This document shows positions 1 through 13,490 of a stretch of 64,000 bases of DNA, one piece after another (position 1 is the first letter of the stretch; each line of letters opens with the position of its first letter). Under the pieces are notes generated by a model. The model searched no databases and was not told the origin of the DNA. It saw only the letters and a list, made by a program, of their open reading frames with translations. The DNA is from Eledone cirrhosa (Eukaryota > Mollusca > Cephalopoda > Octopoda > Eledonidae): positions 180,376,759-180,440,758 of the forward strand of contig OZ024743.1 of NCBI GenBank assembly GCA_964016885.1. Reading direction: 5' to 3'. The translations under genes and the position numbers were made by a program.

Positions 1-3000
1 TCTATACAGCTAGTGCTGTCTATACGACTAGTTCTGTCTATACAGCTAGTTCTATCTATACAGCTAGTTCTGTCTATACAGCTAGTTCTGTCTATACAGC
101 TAGTTCTGTCTATACAGTTAGTTTTGTCTCTACAGCTAGTTCTGTCTATACAGCTAGTTCTGTCTATACAGTTAGATCTGTCTATACAGCTAGTGCTGTC
201 TATACGACTAGTTCTGTCTATACAGCTAGTTCTGTCTATACAGCTAGTTCTGTCTCTACAGCTAGTTCTGTCTATACAGCTAGTTCTGTCTATACAGTTA
301 GTTCTGTCTCTACAGCTAGTTCTGTCTATACAGCTAGTTCTGTCTATACAGCTAGTTCTGTCTATACAGCTAGTTCTGTCTATACAGCTAGTTCTGTCTA
401 TACAGCTAGTTCTGTCTATACAGCTAGTACTGTCTATACAGCTAGTTCTGTCTATACAGCTAGTTCTGTCTATACAGCTAGTTCTGTCTATACAGCTAGT
501 TCTGTCTATACAGCTAGTTCTGTCTATACAGCTAGTTCTGTCTATACAGCTAGTTCTGTCTATACAGCTAGTTCTGTCTATACAGCTAGTACTGTCTATA
601 CAGCTAGTTCTGTCTATACAGCTAGTTCTGTCTATACAGCTAGTTCTGTCTATACAGCTAGTTCTGTCTATACAGCTAGTTCTGTCTATACAGCTAGTTC
701 TGTCTATACAGCTAGTTCTGTCTATACAGCTAGTTCTGTCTATACAGCTAGTTCTGTCTATACAGCTAGTTCTGTCTATACGACTAGTTCTGTCTATACG
801 ACTAGTTCTGTCTATACAGCTAGTTCTGTCTATACAGCTAGTTCTATCTATACAGCTAGTTCTGTCTATACAGCTAGTTCTGTCTATACAGCTAGTTCTG
901 TCTATACAGCTAGTTCTGTCTATACAGCTAGTTCTGTCTATGTAGCTAGTTCTGTCTATACAGCTAGTTCTGTCTATACAGCTAGTTCTGTCTATACAGC
1001 TAGTTCTGTCTATACAGCTAGTTCTGTCTATACAGCTAATTCTGTCTATACAGCTAGTTCTGTCTATACAGCTAGTTCTGTCTATACAGCTAGTTCTGTC
1101 TATACAGCTAGTTCTGTCTATACAGCTAGTTCTGTCTATACAGCTAGTTCTGTCTATACAGCTAGTTCTGTCTATACAGCTAGTTCTGTCTATACAGCTA
1201 GTTCTGTCTATACAGCTAGTTCTGTCTATACAGCTAGTTCTGTCTATACAGCTAGTTCTGTCTATACAGCTAGTTCTGTCTATACAGCTAGTTCTGTCTA
1301 TACAGCTAGTTCTGTCTATACAGCTAGTTCTGTCTATACAGCTAGTTCTGTCTATACAGCTAGTTCTGTCTATACAGCTAGTACTGTCTATACAGCTAGT
1401 TCTGTCTATACAGCTAGTTCTGTCTATACAGCTAGTTCTGTCTATACAGCTAGTTCTGTCTATACAGCTAGTTCTGTCTATACAGCTAGTTCTGTCTATA
1501 CAGCTAGTTCTGTCTATACAGCTAGTTCTGTCTATACAGCTAGTTCTGTCTATACAGCTAGTTCTGTCTATACGACTAGTTCTTTCTATACGACTAGTTC
1601 TGTCTATACAGCTAGTTCTGTCTATACAGCTAGTTCTATCTATACAGCTAGTTCTGTCTATACAGCTAGTTCTGTCTATACAGCTAGTTCTGTCTATACA
1701 GCTAGTTCTGTCTATACAGCTAGTTCTGTCTATGTAGCTAGTTCTGTCTATACAGCTAGTTCTGTCTATACAGCTAGTTCTGTCTATACAGCTAGTTCTG
1801 TCTATACAGCTAGTTCTGTCTATACAGCTAGTTCTGTCTATACAGCTAGTTCTGTCTATACAGCTAGTTCTGTCTATACAGCTAGTTCTGTCTATACAGC
1901 TAGTTCTGTCTATACAGCTAGTTCTGTCTATACAGCTAGTTCTGTCTATACAGCTAGTTCTGTCTATACAGCTAGTTCTGTCTATACAGCTAGTTCTGTC
2001 TATACAGCTAGTTCTGTCTATACAGCTAGTTCTGTCTATACAGCTAGTTCTGTCTATACGACTAGTTCTGTCTATACGACTAGTTCTGTCTATACAGCTA
2101 GTTCTGTCTATACAGCTAGTTCTATCTATACAGCTAGTTCTGTCTATACAGCTAGTTCTGTCTATACAGCTAGTTCTGTCTATACAGCTAGTTCTGTCTA
2201 TACAGCTAGTTCTGTCTATGTAGCTAGTTCTGTCTATACAGCTAGTTCTGTCTATACAGCTAGTTCTGTCTATACAGCTAGTTCTGTCTATACAGCTAGT
2301 TCTGTCTATACAGCTAGTTCTGTCTATACAGCTAGTTCTATCTATACAGCTAGTTCTGTCTATACAGCTAGTTCTGTCTATACAGCTAGTTCTGTCTATA
2401 CAGCTAGTTCTGTCTATACAGCTAGTTCTGTCTATACAGCTAGTTCTGTCTATACAGCTAGTTCTGTCTATGTAGCTAGTTCTGTCTATACAGCTAGTTC
2501 TGTCTATACAGCTAGTTCTGTCTATACAGCTAGTTCTGTCTATACAGCTAGTTCTGTCTATACAGCTAGTTCTGTCTATACAGCTAGTTCTGTCTATACA
2601 GCTAGTTCTGTCTATACAGCTAGTTCTGTCTATACAGCTAGTTCTGTCTGTACGTCTAGTTCTGTCTATACAGATAGTTCTGTCTATACAGCTAGTTCTG
2701 TCTATACGACTAGTTCTGTCTATACGACTAGTTCTGTCTATACAGCTAGTTCTGTCTATACAGCTAGTTCTGTCTATACAGCTAGTTCTGTCTATACAGC
2801 TAGTTCTGTCCATACAGCTAGTTCTGTCTATACAGCTAGTTCTATCTATACAGCTAGTTCTGTCTATACAGCTAGTTCTATCTATACAGCTAGTTCTGTC
2901 TGTACGTCTAGTTCTGTCTATACAGCTAGTTCTGTCTATACAGCTAGTGCTGTCTATACGACTAGTTCTGTCTATACAGCTAGTTCTGTTTATACAGCTA

Positions 3001-4104
3001 GTTCTGTCTATACAGCTAGTTCTGTCTATACAGCTAGTTCTCTCTATACGACTAGTTCTGTCTATACAGCTAGTTCTGTCTATACAGCTAGTTCTGTCTA
3101 TACAGCTAGTTCTGTCTATACAGCTAGTTCTGTCTATACAGCTAGTTCTGTCTATACAGCTAGTTCTGTCTATACAGCTAGTTCTGTCTATACAGCTAGT
3201 TCTGTCTATACAGCTAGTTCTGTCTATACAGCTAGTTCTGTCTATACAGCTAGTTCTGTCTGTACGTCTAGTTCTGTCTATACAGATAGTTCTGTCTATA
3301 CAGCTAGTTCTGTCTATACAGCTAGTTCTGTCTATACGACTAGTTCTGTCTATACAGCTAGTTCTGTCTATACAGCTAGTTCTGTCTATACAGCTAGTTC
3401 TGTCTATACAGCTAGTTCTGTCTATACAGCTAGTTCTGTCTATACAGCTAGTTCTGTCTGTACGTCTAGTTCTGTCTATACAGATAGTTCTGTCTATACA
3501 GCTAGTTCTGTCTATACAGCTAGTTCTGTCTATACAGCTAGTTCTGTCTATACAGCTAGTTCTGTCTATACAGCTAGTTCTGTCTATACAGCTAGTTCTG
3601 TCTATACAGCTAGTTCTGTCTATACAGCTAGTTCTGTCTATACAGCTAGTTCTGTCTATACGACTAGTTCTGTCTATACGACTAGTTCTGTCTATACAGC
3701 TAGTTCTGTCTATACAGCTAGTTCTGTCTATACAGCTAGTTCTGTCTATACAGCTAGTTCTGTCTATACAGCTAGTTCTGTCTATACAGCTAGTTCTGTC
3801 TGTACGTCTAGTTCTGTCTATACAGATAGTTCTGTCTATACAGCTAGTTCTGTCTATACAGCTAGTTCTGTCTATACAGCTAGTTCTGTCTATACAGCTA
3901 GTTCTGTCTATACAGCTAGTTCTGTCTATACGACTAGTTCTGTCTATACAGCTAGTTCTGTCTATACAGCTAGTTCTGTCTATACAGATAGTTCTGTCTA
4001 TACAGCTAGTTCTGTCTATACAGCTAGTTCTGTCTATACGACTAGTTCTGTCTATACGACTAGTTCTGTCTATACAGATAGTTCTGTCTATACAGCTAGT
4101 TCTG

Positions 4105-7100
4105 TCTATACAGCTAGTTCTGTCTATACAGCTAGTTCTGTCTATACAGCTAGTTCTGTCTATACAGCTAGTTCTGTCTATACGACTAGTTCTGTCTATA
4201 CAGCTAGTTCTGTCTATACGACTAGTTCTGTCTATACGACTAGTTCTGTCTATACGACTAGTTCTGTCTATACAGATAGTTCTGTCTATACAGCTAGTTC
4301 TGTCTATACAGCTAGTTCTGTCTATACAGCTAGTTCTGTCTATACAGCTAGTTCTGTCTATACAGCTAGTTCTGTCTGTACGACTAGTTCTGTCTATACA
4401 GCTAGTTCTGTCTATACAGCTAGTTCTGTCTATACGACTAGTTCTGTCTATACGACTAGTTCTGTCTCTACAGCTAGTTCTGTCTATACAGTTAGTTCTG
4501 TCTATACAGCTAGTTCTGTCTATACAGCTAGTTCTGTCTATACAGCTAGTTCTGTCTATACAGCTAGTTCTGTCTATACAGCTAGTTCTGTCTATACAGC
4601 TAGTTCTGTCTATACAGCTAGTTCTGTCTATACGACTAGTTCTGTCTATACGACTAGTTCTGTCTATACAGCTAGTTCTGTCTATACGACTAGTTCTGTC
4701 TATACAGCTAGTTCTGTCTATACAGCTAGTTCTGTCTATACAGCTAGTTCTGTCTATACAGCTAGTTCTGTCTATACGACTAGTTCTGTCTATACAGCTA
4801 GTTCTGTCTATACAGCTAGTTCTGTCTATACAGCTAGTTCTGTCTATACGACTAGTTCTGTCTATACAGCTAGTTCTGTCTATACAGCTAGTTCTGTCTA
4901 TACAGCTAGTTCTGTCTATACAGCTAGTTCTGTCTATACAGCTAGTTCTGTCTATACAGCTAGTTCTGTCTATACAGCTAGTTCTGTCTATACGACTAGT
5001 TCTGTCTATACGACTAGTTCTGTCTATACAGCTAGTTCTGTCTATACGACTAGTTCTGTCTATACGACTAGTTCTGTCTATACAGCTAGTTCTGTCTATA
5101 CAGCTAGTTCTGTCTATACAGCTAGTTCTGTCTATACGACTAGTTCTGTCTATACAGCTAGTTCTGTCTATACAGCTAGTTCTGTCTATACAGCTAGTTC
5201 TGTCTCTACAGCTAGTTCTGTCTATACAGCTAGTTCTGTCTATACAGCTAGTTCTGTCTATACAGCTAGTTCTGTCTATACAGCTAGTTCTGTCTATACA
5301 GCTAGTTCTGTCTATACGACTAGTTCTGTCTATACGACTAGTTCTGTCTATACAGCTAGTTCTGTCTATACAGCTAGTTCTGTCTATACAGCTAGTTCTG
5401 TCTATACGACTAGTTCTGTCTATACAGCTAGTTCTGTCTATACGACTAGTTCTTTCTATACAGCTAGTTCTATCTATACAGCTAGTTCTGTCTATACGAC
5501 TAGTTCTTTCTATACAGCTAGTTCTATCTATACAGCTAGTTCTGTCTATACGACTAGTTCTGTCTATACGACTAGTTCTGTCTATACAGCTAGTTCTGTC
5601 TATACAGCTAGTTCTGTCTATACAGATAGTTCTATCTATACGACTAGTTCTGTCTATACAGCTAGTTCTGTCTATACAGTTCGTTCTGTCTATACAGCTA
5701 GTTCTGTCTATACAGCTAGTTCTGTCTATACGACTAGTTCTGTCTATACAGCTAGTTCTGTCTATACAGCTAGTTCTGTCTATACGACTAGTTCTGTCTA
5801 TACAGCTAGTTCTGTCTATACAGCTAGTTCTGTCTATACAGCTAGTTCTGTCTATGGAGCTAGTTCTGTCTATACAGCTAGTTCTATCTATACAGCTAGT
5901 TCTGTCTATACAGCTAGTTCTGTCTATGGAGCTAGTGCTGTCTATACAGCTAGTTCTATCTATACAGCTATTTCTGTCTATACAGCTAGTTCTGTCTATG
6001 GAGCTAGTTCTGTCTATACAGCTAGTTCTATCTATACAGCTAGTTCTGTCTATACAGCTAGTTCTGTCTATGGAGCTAGTGCTGTCTATACAGCTAGTTC
6101 TATCTATACAGCTATTTCTGTCTATACAGCTAGTTCTGTCTATACAGCTAGTTCTGTCTATACAGCTAGTTCTATCTATACAGCTAGTTCTATCTATACA
6201 GCTAGTTCTGTCTATACAGCTAGTTCTGTCTATGTAGCTAGTTCTGTCTATACAGCTAGTTCTATCTATACAGCTAGTTCTGTCTATACAGCTAGTTCTA
6301 TCTATACAGCTAGTTCTGTCTATACAGCTAGTTCTGTCTATACAGCTAGTTCTGTCTATGTAGCTAGTTCTGTCTATACAGCTAGTTCTATCTATACAGC
6401 TAGTTCTATCTATACAGCTAGTTCTGTCTATACAGCTAGTTCTGTCTATGGAGCTAGTTCTGTCTATACAGCTAGTTCTATCTATACAGCTAGTTCTGTC
6501 TATACAGCTAGTTCTGTCTATGGAGCTAGTGCTGTCTATACAGCTAGTTCTGTCTATACAGCTAGTTCTGTCTATACAGCTAGTTCTGTCTATACAGCTA
6601 GTTCTGTCTATACAGCTAGTTCTGTCTATACAGCTAGTTCTGTCTATACAACTAGTTCTGTCTATACAGCTAGTTCTGTCTATACAGCTAGTTCTGTCTA
6701 TACAGCTAGTTCTGTCTATACAGCTAGTTCTGTCTATACAGCTAGTTCTATCTATACAGCTAGTTCTGTCTATACAGCTAGTTCTGTCTATACAGCTAGT
6801 TCTGTCTATACAGCTAGTTCTGTCTATACAGCTAGTTCTGTCTATACAGCTAGTTCTGTCTATACAGCTAGTTCTGTCTATACAGCTAGTTCTGTCTATA
6901 CAGCTAGTTCTGTCTATACAGCTAGTTCTATCTATACAGCTAGTTCTGTCTATACAGCTAGTTCTGTCTATACAGCTAGTTCTGTCTATACAGCTAGTTC
7001 TGTCTATACAGCTAGTTCTGTCTATACAGCTAGTTCTGTCTATACGACTAGTTCTGTCTATACAGCTAGTTCTGTCTATACAGCTAGTTCTGTCTATACA

Positions 7101-7326
7101 GATAGTTCTGTCTATACAGCTAGTTCTGTCTATACAGCTAGTTCTGTCTATACAGCTAGTTCTGTCTATACAGCTAGTTCTGTCTATACAGCTAGTTCTA
7201 TCTATACAGCTAGTTCTGTCTATACAGCTAGTTATGTCTGTACGTCTAGTTCTGTCTATACAGCTAGTTCTGTCTATACGACTAGTTCTGTCTATACAGC
7301 TAGTTCTGTCTATACGACTAGTTCTG
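4105..7326. repeat. higher-order satellite duplication, copy 1 (3,222 bp)
   Basis: This segment recurs 3,222 bp downstream, exactly 179 units. Matching landmarks include the TTCTTTC units near 5,450 and 8,672, the ATGGAG units at 6,448 and 9,670, the ATGTAG stops at 6,235-6,237 and 9,457-9,459, and the TTATGTCTGTACG unit near 7,231 and 10,453. The left limit is set by a CGACTAG variant at 7,309 that has no partner at 4,087. The only difference I noticed is one variant at 4,375 against 7,597. Confidence 0.9.
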
Positions 7327-10300
7327 TCTATACAGCTAGTTCTGTCTATACAGCTAGTTCTGTCTATACAGCTAGTTCTGTCTATACAGCTAGTTCTGTC
7401 TATACGACTAGTTCTGTCTATACAGCTAGTTCTGTCTATACGACTAGTTCTGTCTATACGACTAGTTCTGTCTATACGACTAGTTCTGTCTATACAGATA
7501 GTTCTGTCTATACAGCTAGTTCTGTCTATACAGCTAGTTCTGTCTATACAGCTAGTTCTGTCTATACAGCTAGTTCTGTCTATACAGCTAGTTCTGTCTA
7601 TACGACTAGTTCTGTCTATACAGCTAGTTCTGTCTATACAGCTAGTTCTGTCTATACGACTAGTTCTGTCTATACGACTAGTTCTGTCTCTACAGCTAGT
7701 TCTGTCTATACAGTTAGTTCTGTCTATACAGCTAGTTCTGTCTATACAGCTAGTTCTGTCTATACAGCTAGTTCTGTCTATACAGCTAGTTCTGTCTATA
7801 CAGCTAGTTCTGTCTATACAGCTAGTTCTGTCTATACAGCTAGTTCTGTCTATACGACTAGTTCTGTCTATACGACTAGTTCTGTCTATACAGCTAGTTC
7901 TGTCTATACGACTAGTTCTGTCTATACAGCTAGTTCTGTCTATACAGCTAGTTCTGTCTATACAGCTAGTTCTGTCTATACAGCTAGTTCTGTCTATACG
8001 ACTAGTTCTGTCTATACAGCTAGTTCTGTCTATACAGCTAGTTCTGTCTATACAGCTAGTTCTGTCTATACGACTAGTTCTGTCTATACAGCTAGTTCTG
8101 TCTATACAGCTAGTTCTGTCTATACAGCTAGTTCTGTCTATACAGCTAGTTCTGTCTATACAGCTAGTTCTGTCTATACAGCTAGTTCTGTCTATACAGC
8201 TAGTTCTGTCTATACGACTAGTTCTGTCTATACGACTAGTTCTGTCTATACAGCTAGTTCTGTCTATACGACTAGTTCTGTCTATACGACTAGTTCTGTC
8301 TATACAGCTAGTTCTGTCTATACAGCTAGTTCTGTCTATACAGCTAGTTCTGTCTATACGACTAGTTCTGTCTATACAGCTAGTTCTGTCTATACAGCTA
8401 GTTCTGTCTATACAGCTAGTTCTGTCTCTACAGCTAGTTCTGTCTATACAGCTAGTTCTGTCTATACAGCTAGTTCTGTCTATACAGCTAGTTCTGTCTA
8501 TACAGCTAGTTCTGTCTATACAGCTAGTTCTGTCTATACGACTAGTTCTGTCTATACGACTAGTTCTGTCTATACAGCTAGTTCTGTCTATACAGCTAGT
8601 TCTGTCTATACAGCTAGTTCTGTCTATACGACTAGTTCTGTCTATACAGCTAGTTCTGTCTATACGACTAGTTCTTTCTATACAGCTAGTTCTATCTATA
8701 CAGCTAGTTCTGTCTATACGACTAGTTCTTTCTATACAGCTAGTTCTATCTATACAGCTAGTTCTGTCTATACGACTAGTTCTGTCTATACGACTAGTTC
8801 TGTCTATACAGCTAGTTCTGTCTATACAGCTAGTTCTGTCTATACAGATAGTTCTATCTATACGACTAGTTCTGTCTATACAGCTAGTTCTGTCTATACA
8901 GTTCGTTCTGTCTATACAGCTAGTTCTGTCTATACAGCTAGTTCTGTCTATACGACTAGTTCTGTCTATACAGCTAGTTCTGTCTATACAGCTAGTTCTG
9001 TCTATACGACTAGTTCTGTCTATACAGCTAGTTCTGTCTATACAGCTAGTTCTGTCTATACAGCTAGTTCTGTCTATGGAGCTAGTTCTGTCTATACAGC
9101 TAGTTCTATCTATACAGCTAGTTCTGTCTATACAGCTAGTTCTGTCTATGGAGCTAGTGCTGTCTATACAGCTAGTTCTATCTATACAGCTATTTCTGTC
9201 TATACAGCTAGTTCTGTCTATGGAGCTAGTTCTGTCTATACAGCTAGTTCTATCTATACAGCTAGTTCTGTCTATACAGCTAGTTCTGTCTATGGAGCTA
9301 GTGCTGTCTATACAGCTAGTTCTATCTATACAGCTATTTCTGTCTATACAGCTAGTTCTGTCTATACAGCTAGTTCTGTCTATACAGCTAGTTCTATCTA
9401 TACAGCTAGTTCTATCTATACAGCTAGTTCTGTCTATACAGCTAGTTCTGTCTATGTAGCTAGTTCTGTCTATACAGCTAGTTCTATCTATACAGCTAGT
9501 TCTGTCTATACAGCTAGTTCTATCTATACAGCTAGTTCTGTCTATACAGCTAGTTCTGTCTATACAGCTAGTTCTGTCTATGTAGCTAGTTCTGTCTATA
9601 CAGCTAGTTCTATCTATACAGCTAGTTCTATCTATACAGCTAGTTCTGTCTATACAGCTAGTTCTGTCTATGGAGCTAGTTCTGTCTATACAGCTAGTTC
9701 TATCTATACAGCTAGTTCTGTCTATACAGCTAGTTCTGTCTATGGAGCTAGTGCTGTCTATACAGCTAGTTCTGTCTATACAGCTAGTTCTGTCTATACA
9801 GCTAGTTCTGTCTATACAGCTAGTTCTGTCTATACAGCTAGTTCTGTCTATACAGCTAGTTCTGTCTATACAACTAGTTCTGTCTATACAGCTAGTTCTG
9901 TCTATACAGCTAGTTCTGTCTATACAGCTAGTTCTGTCTATACAGCTAGTTCTGTCTATACAGCTAGTTCTATCTATACAGCTAGTTCTGTCTATACAGC
10001 TAGTTCTGTCTATACAGCTAGTTCTGTCTATACAGCTAGTTCTGTCTATACAGCTAGTTCTGTCTATACAGCTAGTTCTGTCTATACAGCTAGTTCTGTC
10101 TATACAGCTAGTTCTGTCTATACAGCTAGTTCTGTCTATACAGCTAGTTCTATCTATACAGCTAGTTCTGTCTATACAGCTAGTTCTGTCTATACAGCTA
10201 GTTCTGTCTATACAGCTAGTTCTGTCTATACAGCTAGTTCTGTCTATACAGCTAGTTCTGTCTATACGACTAGTTCTGTCTATACAGCTAGTTCTGTCTA

Positions 10301-10580
10301 TACAGCTAGTTCTGTCTATACAGATAGTTCTGTCTATACAGCTAGTTCTGTCTATACAGCTAGTTCTGTCTATACAGCTAGTTCTGTCTATACAGCTAGT
10401 TCTGTCTATACAGCTAGTTCTATCTATACAGCTAGTTCTGTCTATACAGCTAGTTATGTCTGTACGTCTAGTTCTGTCTATACAGCTAGTTCTGTCTATA
10501 CGACTAGTTCTGTCTATACAGCTAGTTCTGTCTATACGACTAGTTCTGTCTATACAGCTAGTTCTGTCTATACAGCTAGT
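7327..10580. repeat. higher-order satellite duplication, copy 2
   Basis: This is the direct tandem copy of 4,105-7,326. Near identity ends between 10,580 and 10,620, where variants TTCTATC and TGTACGTCTAG have no counterpart 3,222 bp upstream. Adjacency and near identity indicate a recent duplication, most simply by unequal exchange in unit register. An assembly duplication is possible and cannot be excluded from sequence alone. Confidence 0.88.
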
Positions 10581-11574
10581 TCTATCTATACAGCTAGTTC
10601 TGTCTATACAGCTAGTTCTGTCTGTACGTCTAGTTCTGTCTATACAGCTAGTTCTGTCTATACGACTAGTTCTGTCTATACAGCTAGTTCTGTCTATACA
10701 GCTAGTTCTATCTATACAGCTAGTTCTGTCTATACAGCTAGTTCTGTCTATACAGCTAGTTCTGTCTATACAGTTAGTTCTGTCTATACAGCTAGTTCTA
10801 TCTATACAGCTAGTTCTGTCTATACAACTAGTTCTGTCTATACAGCTAGTTCTGTCTATACAGCTAGTTCTGTCTATACAGCTAGTTCTGTCTATACAGC
10901 TAGTTCTATCTATACAGCTAGTTCTGTCTATACAGCTAGTTCTATCTATACATCTAGTTCTGTCTATACAGCTAGTTCTGTCTATACAGCTAGTTCTGTC
11001 TATACAACTAGTTCTGTCTATACAGCTAGTTCTGTCTATACAGATAGTTCTGTCTATACAGCTAGTTCTGTCTATACAGCTAGTTCTGTCTATACAGCTA
11101 GTTCTGTCTATACAGCTAGTTCTATCTATACAGCTAGTTCTGTCTATACAGCTAGTTCTGTCTCTACAGCTAGTTATGTCTATACAGCTAGTGCTGTCTA
11201 TACAGCTAGTTCTGTCTATACAGCTAGTTCTGTCTCTACAGCTAGTTCTGTCTATATAGCTAGTTCTGTCTATACAGCTAGTTCTGTCTGTATGGCTAGT
11301 TCTGTCTATACAGCTAGTTCTGTCTATACAGCTAGTTCTGTCTATACAGCTAGTTCTGTCTGTGCGTCTAGTGCTGTCTATACGACTAGTTCTGTCTATA
11401 CAGCTAGTTCTGTCTATACAGCTAGTTCTGTCTATACAGCTAGTTCTGTCTATACAGCTAGTTCTGTCTATACAGCTAGTTCTGTCTATACAGCTAGTTC
11501 TGTCTATACGACTAGTTCTGTCTATACAGCTAGTTCTGTCTATACAGCTAGTTCTATCTATACAGCTAGTTCTG

Positions 11575-13490
11575 TCTATACAGCTAGTTCTGTCTATACA
11601 GCTAGTTCTGTCTATACAGCTAGTTCTGTCTATACAGCTAGTTCTGTCTATACGACTAGTTCTGTCTATACAGCTAGTTCTGTCTATACAGCTAGTTCTA
11701 TCTATACAGCTAGTTCTGTCTATACAGCTAGTTCTGTCTATACAGCTAGTTCTGTCTATACAGCTAGTTCTGTCTATACAGCTAGTTCTGTCTATACAGC
11801 TAGTTCTGTCTATACAGCTAGTTCTGTCTATACAGCTAGTTCTGTCTATACAGCTAGTTCTGTCTATACAGCTAGTTCTGTCTATACAGCTAGTTCTGTC
11901 TATACAGCTAGTTCTGTCTATACAGTTAGTTCTATCTATACAGCTAGTTCTGTCTATACAGCTAGTTCTGTCTATACAGCTAGTTCTGTCTATACAGCTA
12001 GTTCTGTCTATACGACTAGTTCTGTCTATACAGCTAGTTCTATCTATACAGCTAGTTCTGTCTATACAGCTAGTTCTGTCTATACAGCTAGTTCTGTCTA
12101 TACAGCTAGTTCTGTCTATACAGTTAGTTCTGTCTATACAGCTAGTTCTGTCTATACAGCTAGTTCTGTCTGTACGTCTAGTTCTGTCTATACAGCTAGT
12201 TCTGTCTATACGACTAGTTCTGTCTATACAGCCAGTTCTATCTATACAGTTAGTTCTGTCTATACAGCTAGTTCTGTCTATACAGCTAGTTCTGTCTATA
12301 CAGCTAGTTCTGTCTATACAGCTAGTTCTGTCTATACAGCTAGTTCTGTCTATACAGCTAGTTCTGTCTATACATCTAGTTCTGTCTATACAGCTAGTTC
12401 TGTCTATACAGTTAGTTCTGTCTCTACAGCTAGTTCTGTCTATACAGTTAGTTCTGTCTATACAGTTAGTTCTGTCTATACAGTTAGTTCTGTCTATACG
12501 ACTAGTTCTGTCTATACAGCTAGTTCTGTCTATACAGCTAGTTCTGTCTATACAGCTAGTTCTGTCTATACAGCTAGTTCTGTCTATACAGCTAGTTCTG
12601 TCTATACAGCTAGTTCTGTCTATACAGCTAGTTCTGTCTATACGACTAGTTCTGTCTATACAGCTAGTTCTGTCTATACAGCTAGTTCTATCTATACAGC
12701 TAGTTCTGTCTATACAGCTAGTTCTGTCTATACAGCTAGTTCTGTCTATACAGCTAGTTCTGTCTATACAGCTAGTTCTGTCTATACAGCTAGTTCTGTC
12801 TATACAGCTAGTTCTGTCTATACAGCTAGTTCTGTCTATACAGCTAGTTCTGTCTATACAGCTAGTTCTGTCTATACAGCTAGTTCTGTCTATACAGCTA
12901 GTTCTGTCTATACAGTTAGTTCTATCTATACAGCTAGTTCTGTCTATACAGCTAGTTCTGTCTATACAGCTAGTTCTGTCTATACAGCTAGTTCTGTCTA
13001 TACGACTAGTTCTGTCTATACAGCTAGTTCTATCTATACAGCTAGTTCTGTCTATACAGCTAGTTCTGTCTATACAGCTAGTTCTGTCTATACAGCTAGT
13101 TCTGTCTATACAGTTAGTTCTGTCTATACAGCTAGTTCTGTCTATACAGCTAGTTCTGTCTGTACGTCTAGTTCTGTCTATACAGCTAGTTCTGTCTATA
13201 CGACTAGTTCTGTCTATACAGCTAGTTCTATCTATACAGTTAGTTCTGTCTATACAGCTAGTTCTGTCTATACAGCTAGTTCTGTCTATACAGCTAGTTC
13301 TGTCTATACAGCTAGTTCTGTCTATACAGCTAGTTCTGTCTATACAGCTAGTTCTGTCTATACATCTAGTTCTGTCTATACAGCTAGTTCTGTCTATACA
13401 GTTAGTTCTGTCTCTACAGCTAGTTCTGTCTATACAGTTAGTTCTGTCTATACAGTTAGTTCTGTCTATACAGTTAGTTCTGTCTATACG
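11575..13490. repeat. second higher-order duplication, 990-bp period
   Basis: About 11,575-12,500 recurs at about 12,565-13,490, offset 990 bp or 55 units. A run of three ACAGTTAG variants after a TCTCTACAG unit sits at 12,421-12,490 and again at 13,411-13,480. The TGTACGTCTAG unit near 12,169 recurs near 13,159. This duplication does not overlap the 3,222-bp one, so different parts of the array have expanded separately. Confidence 0.85.
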
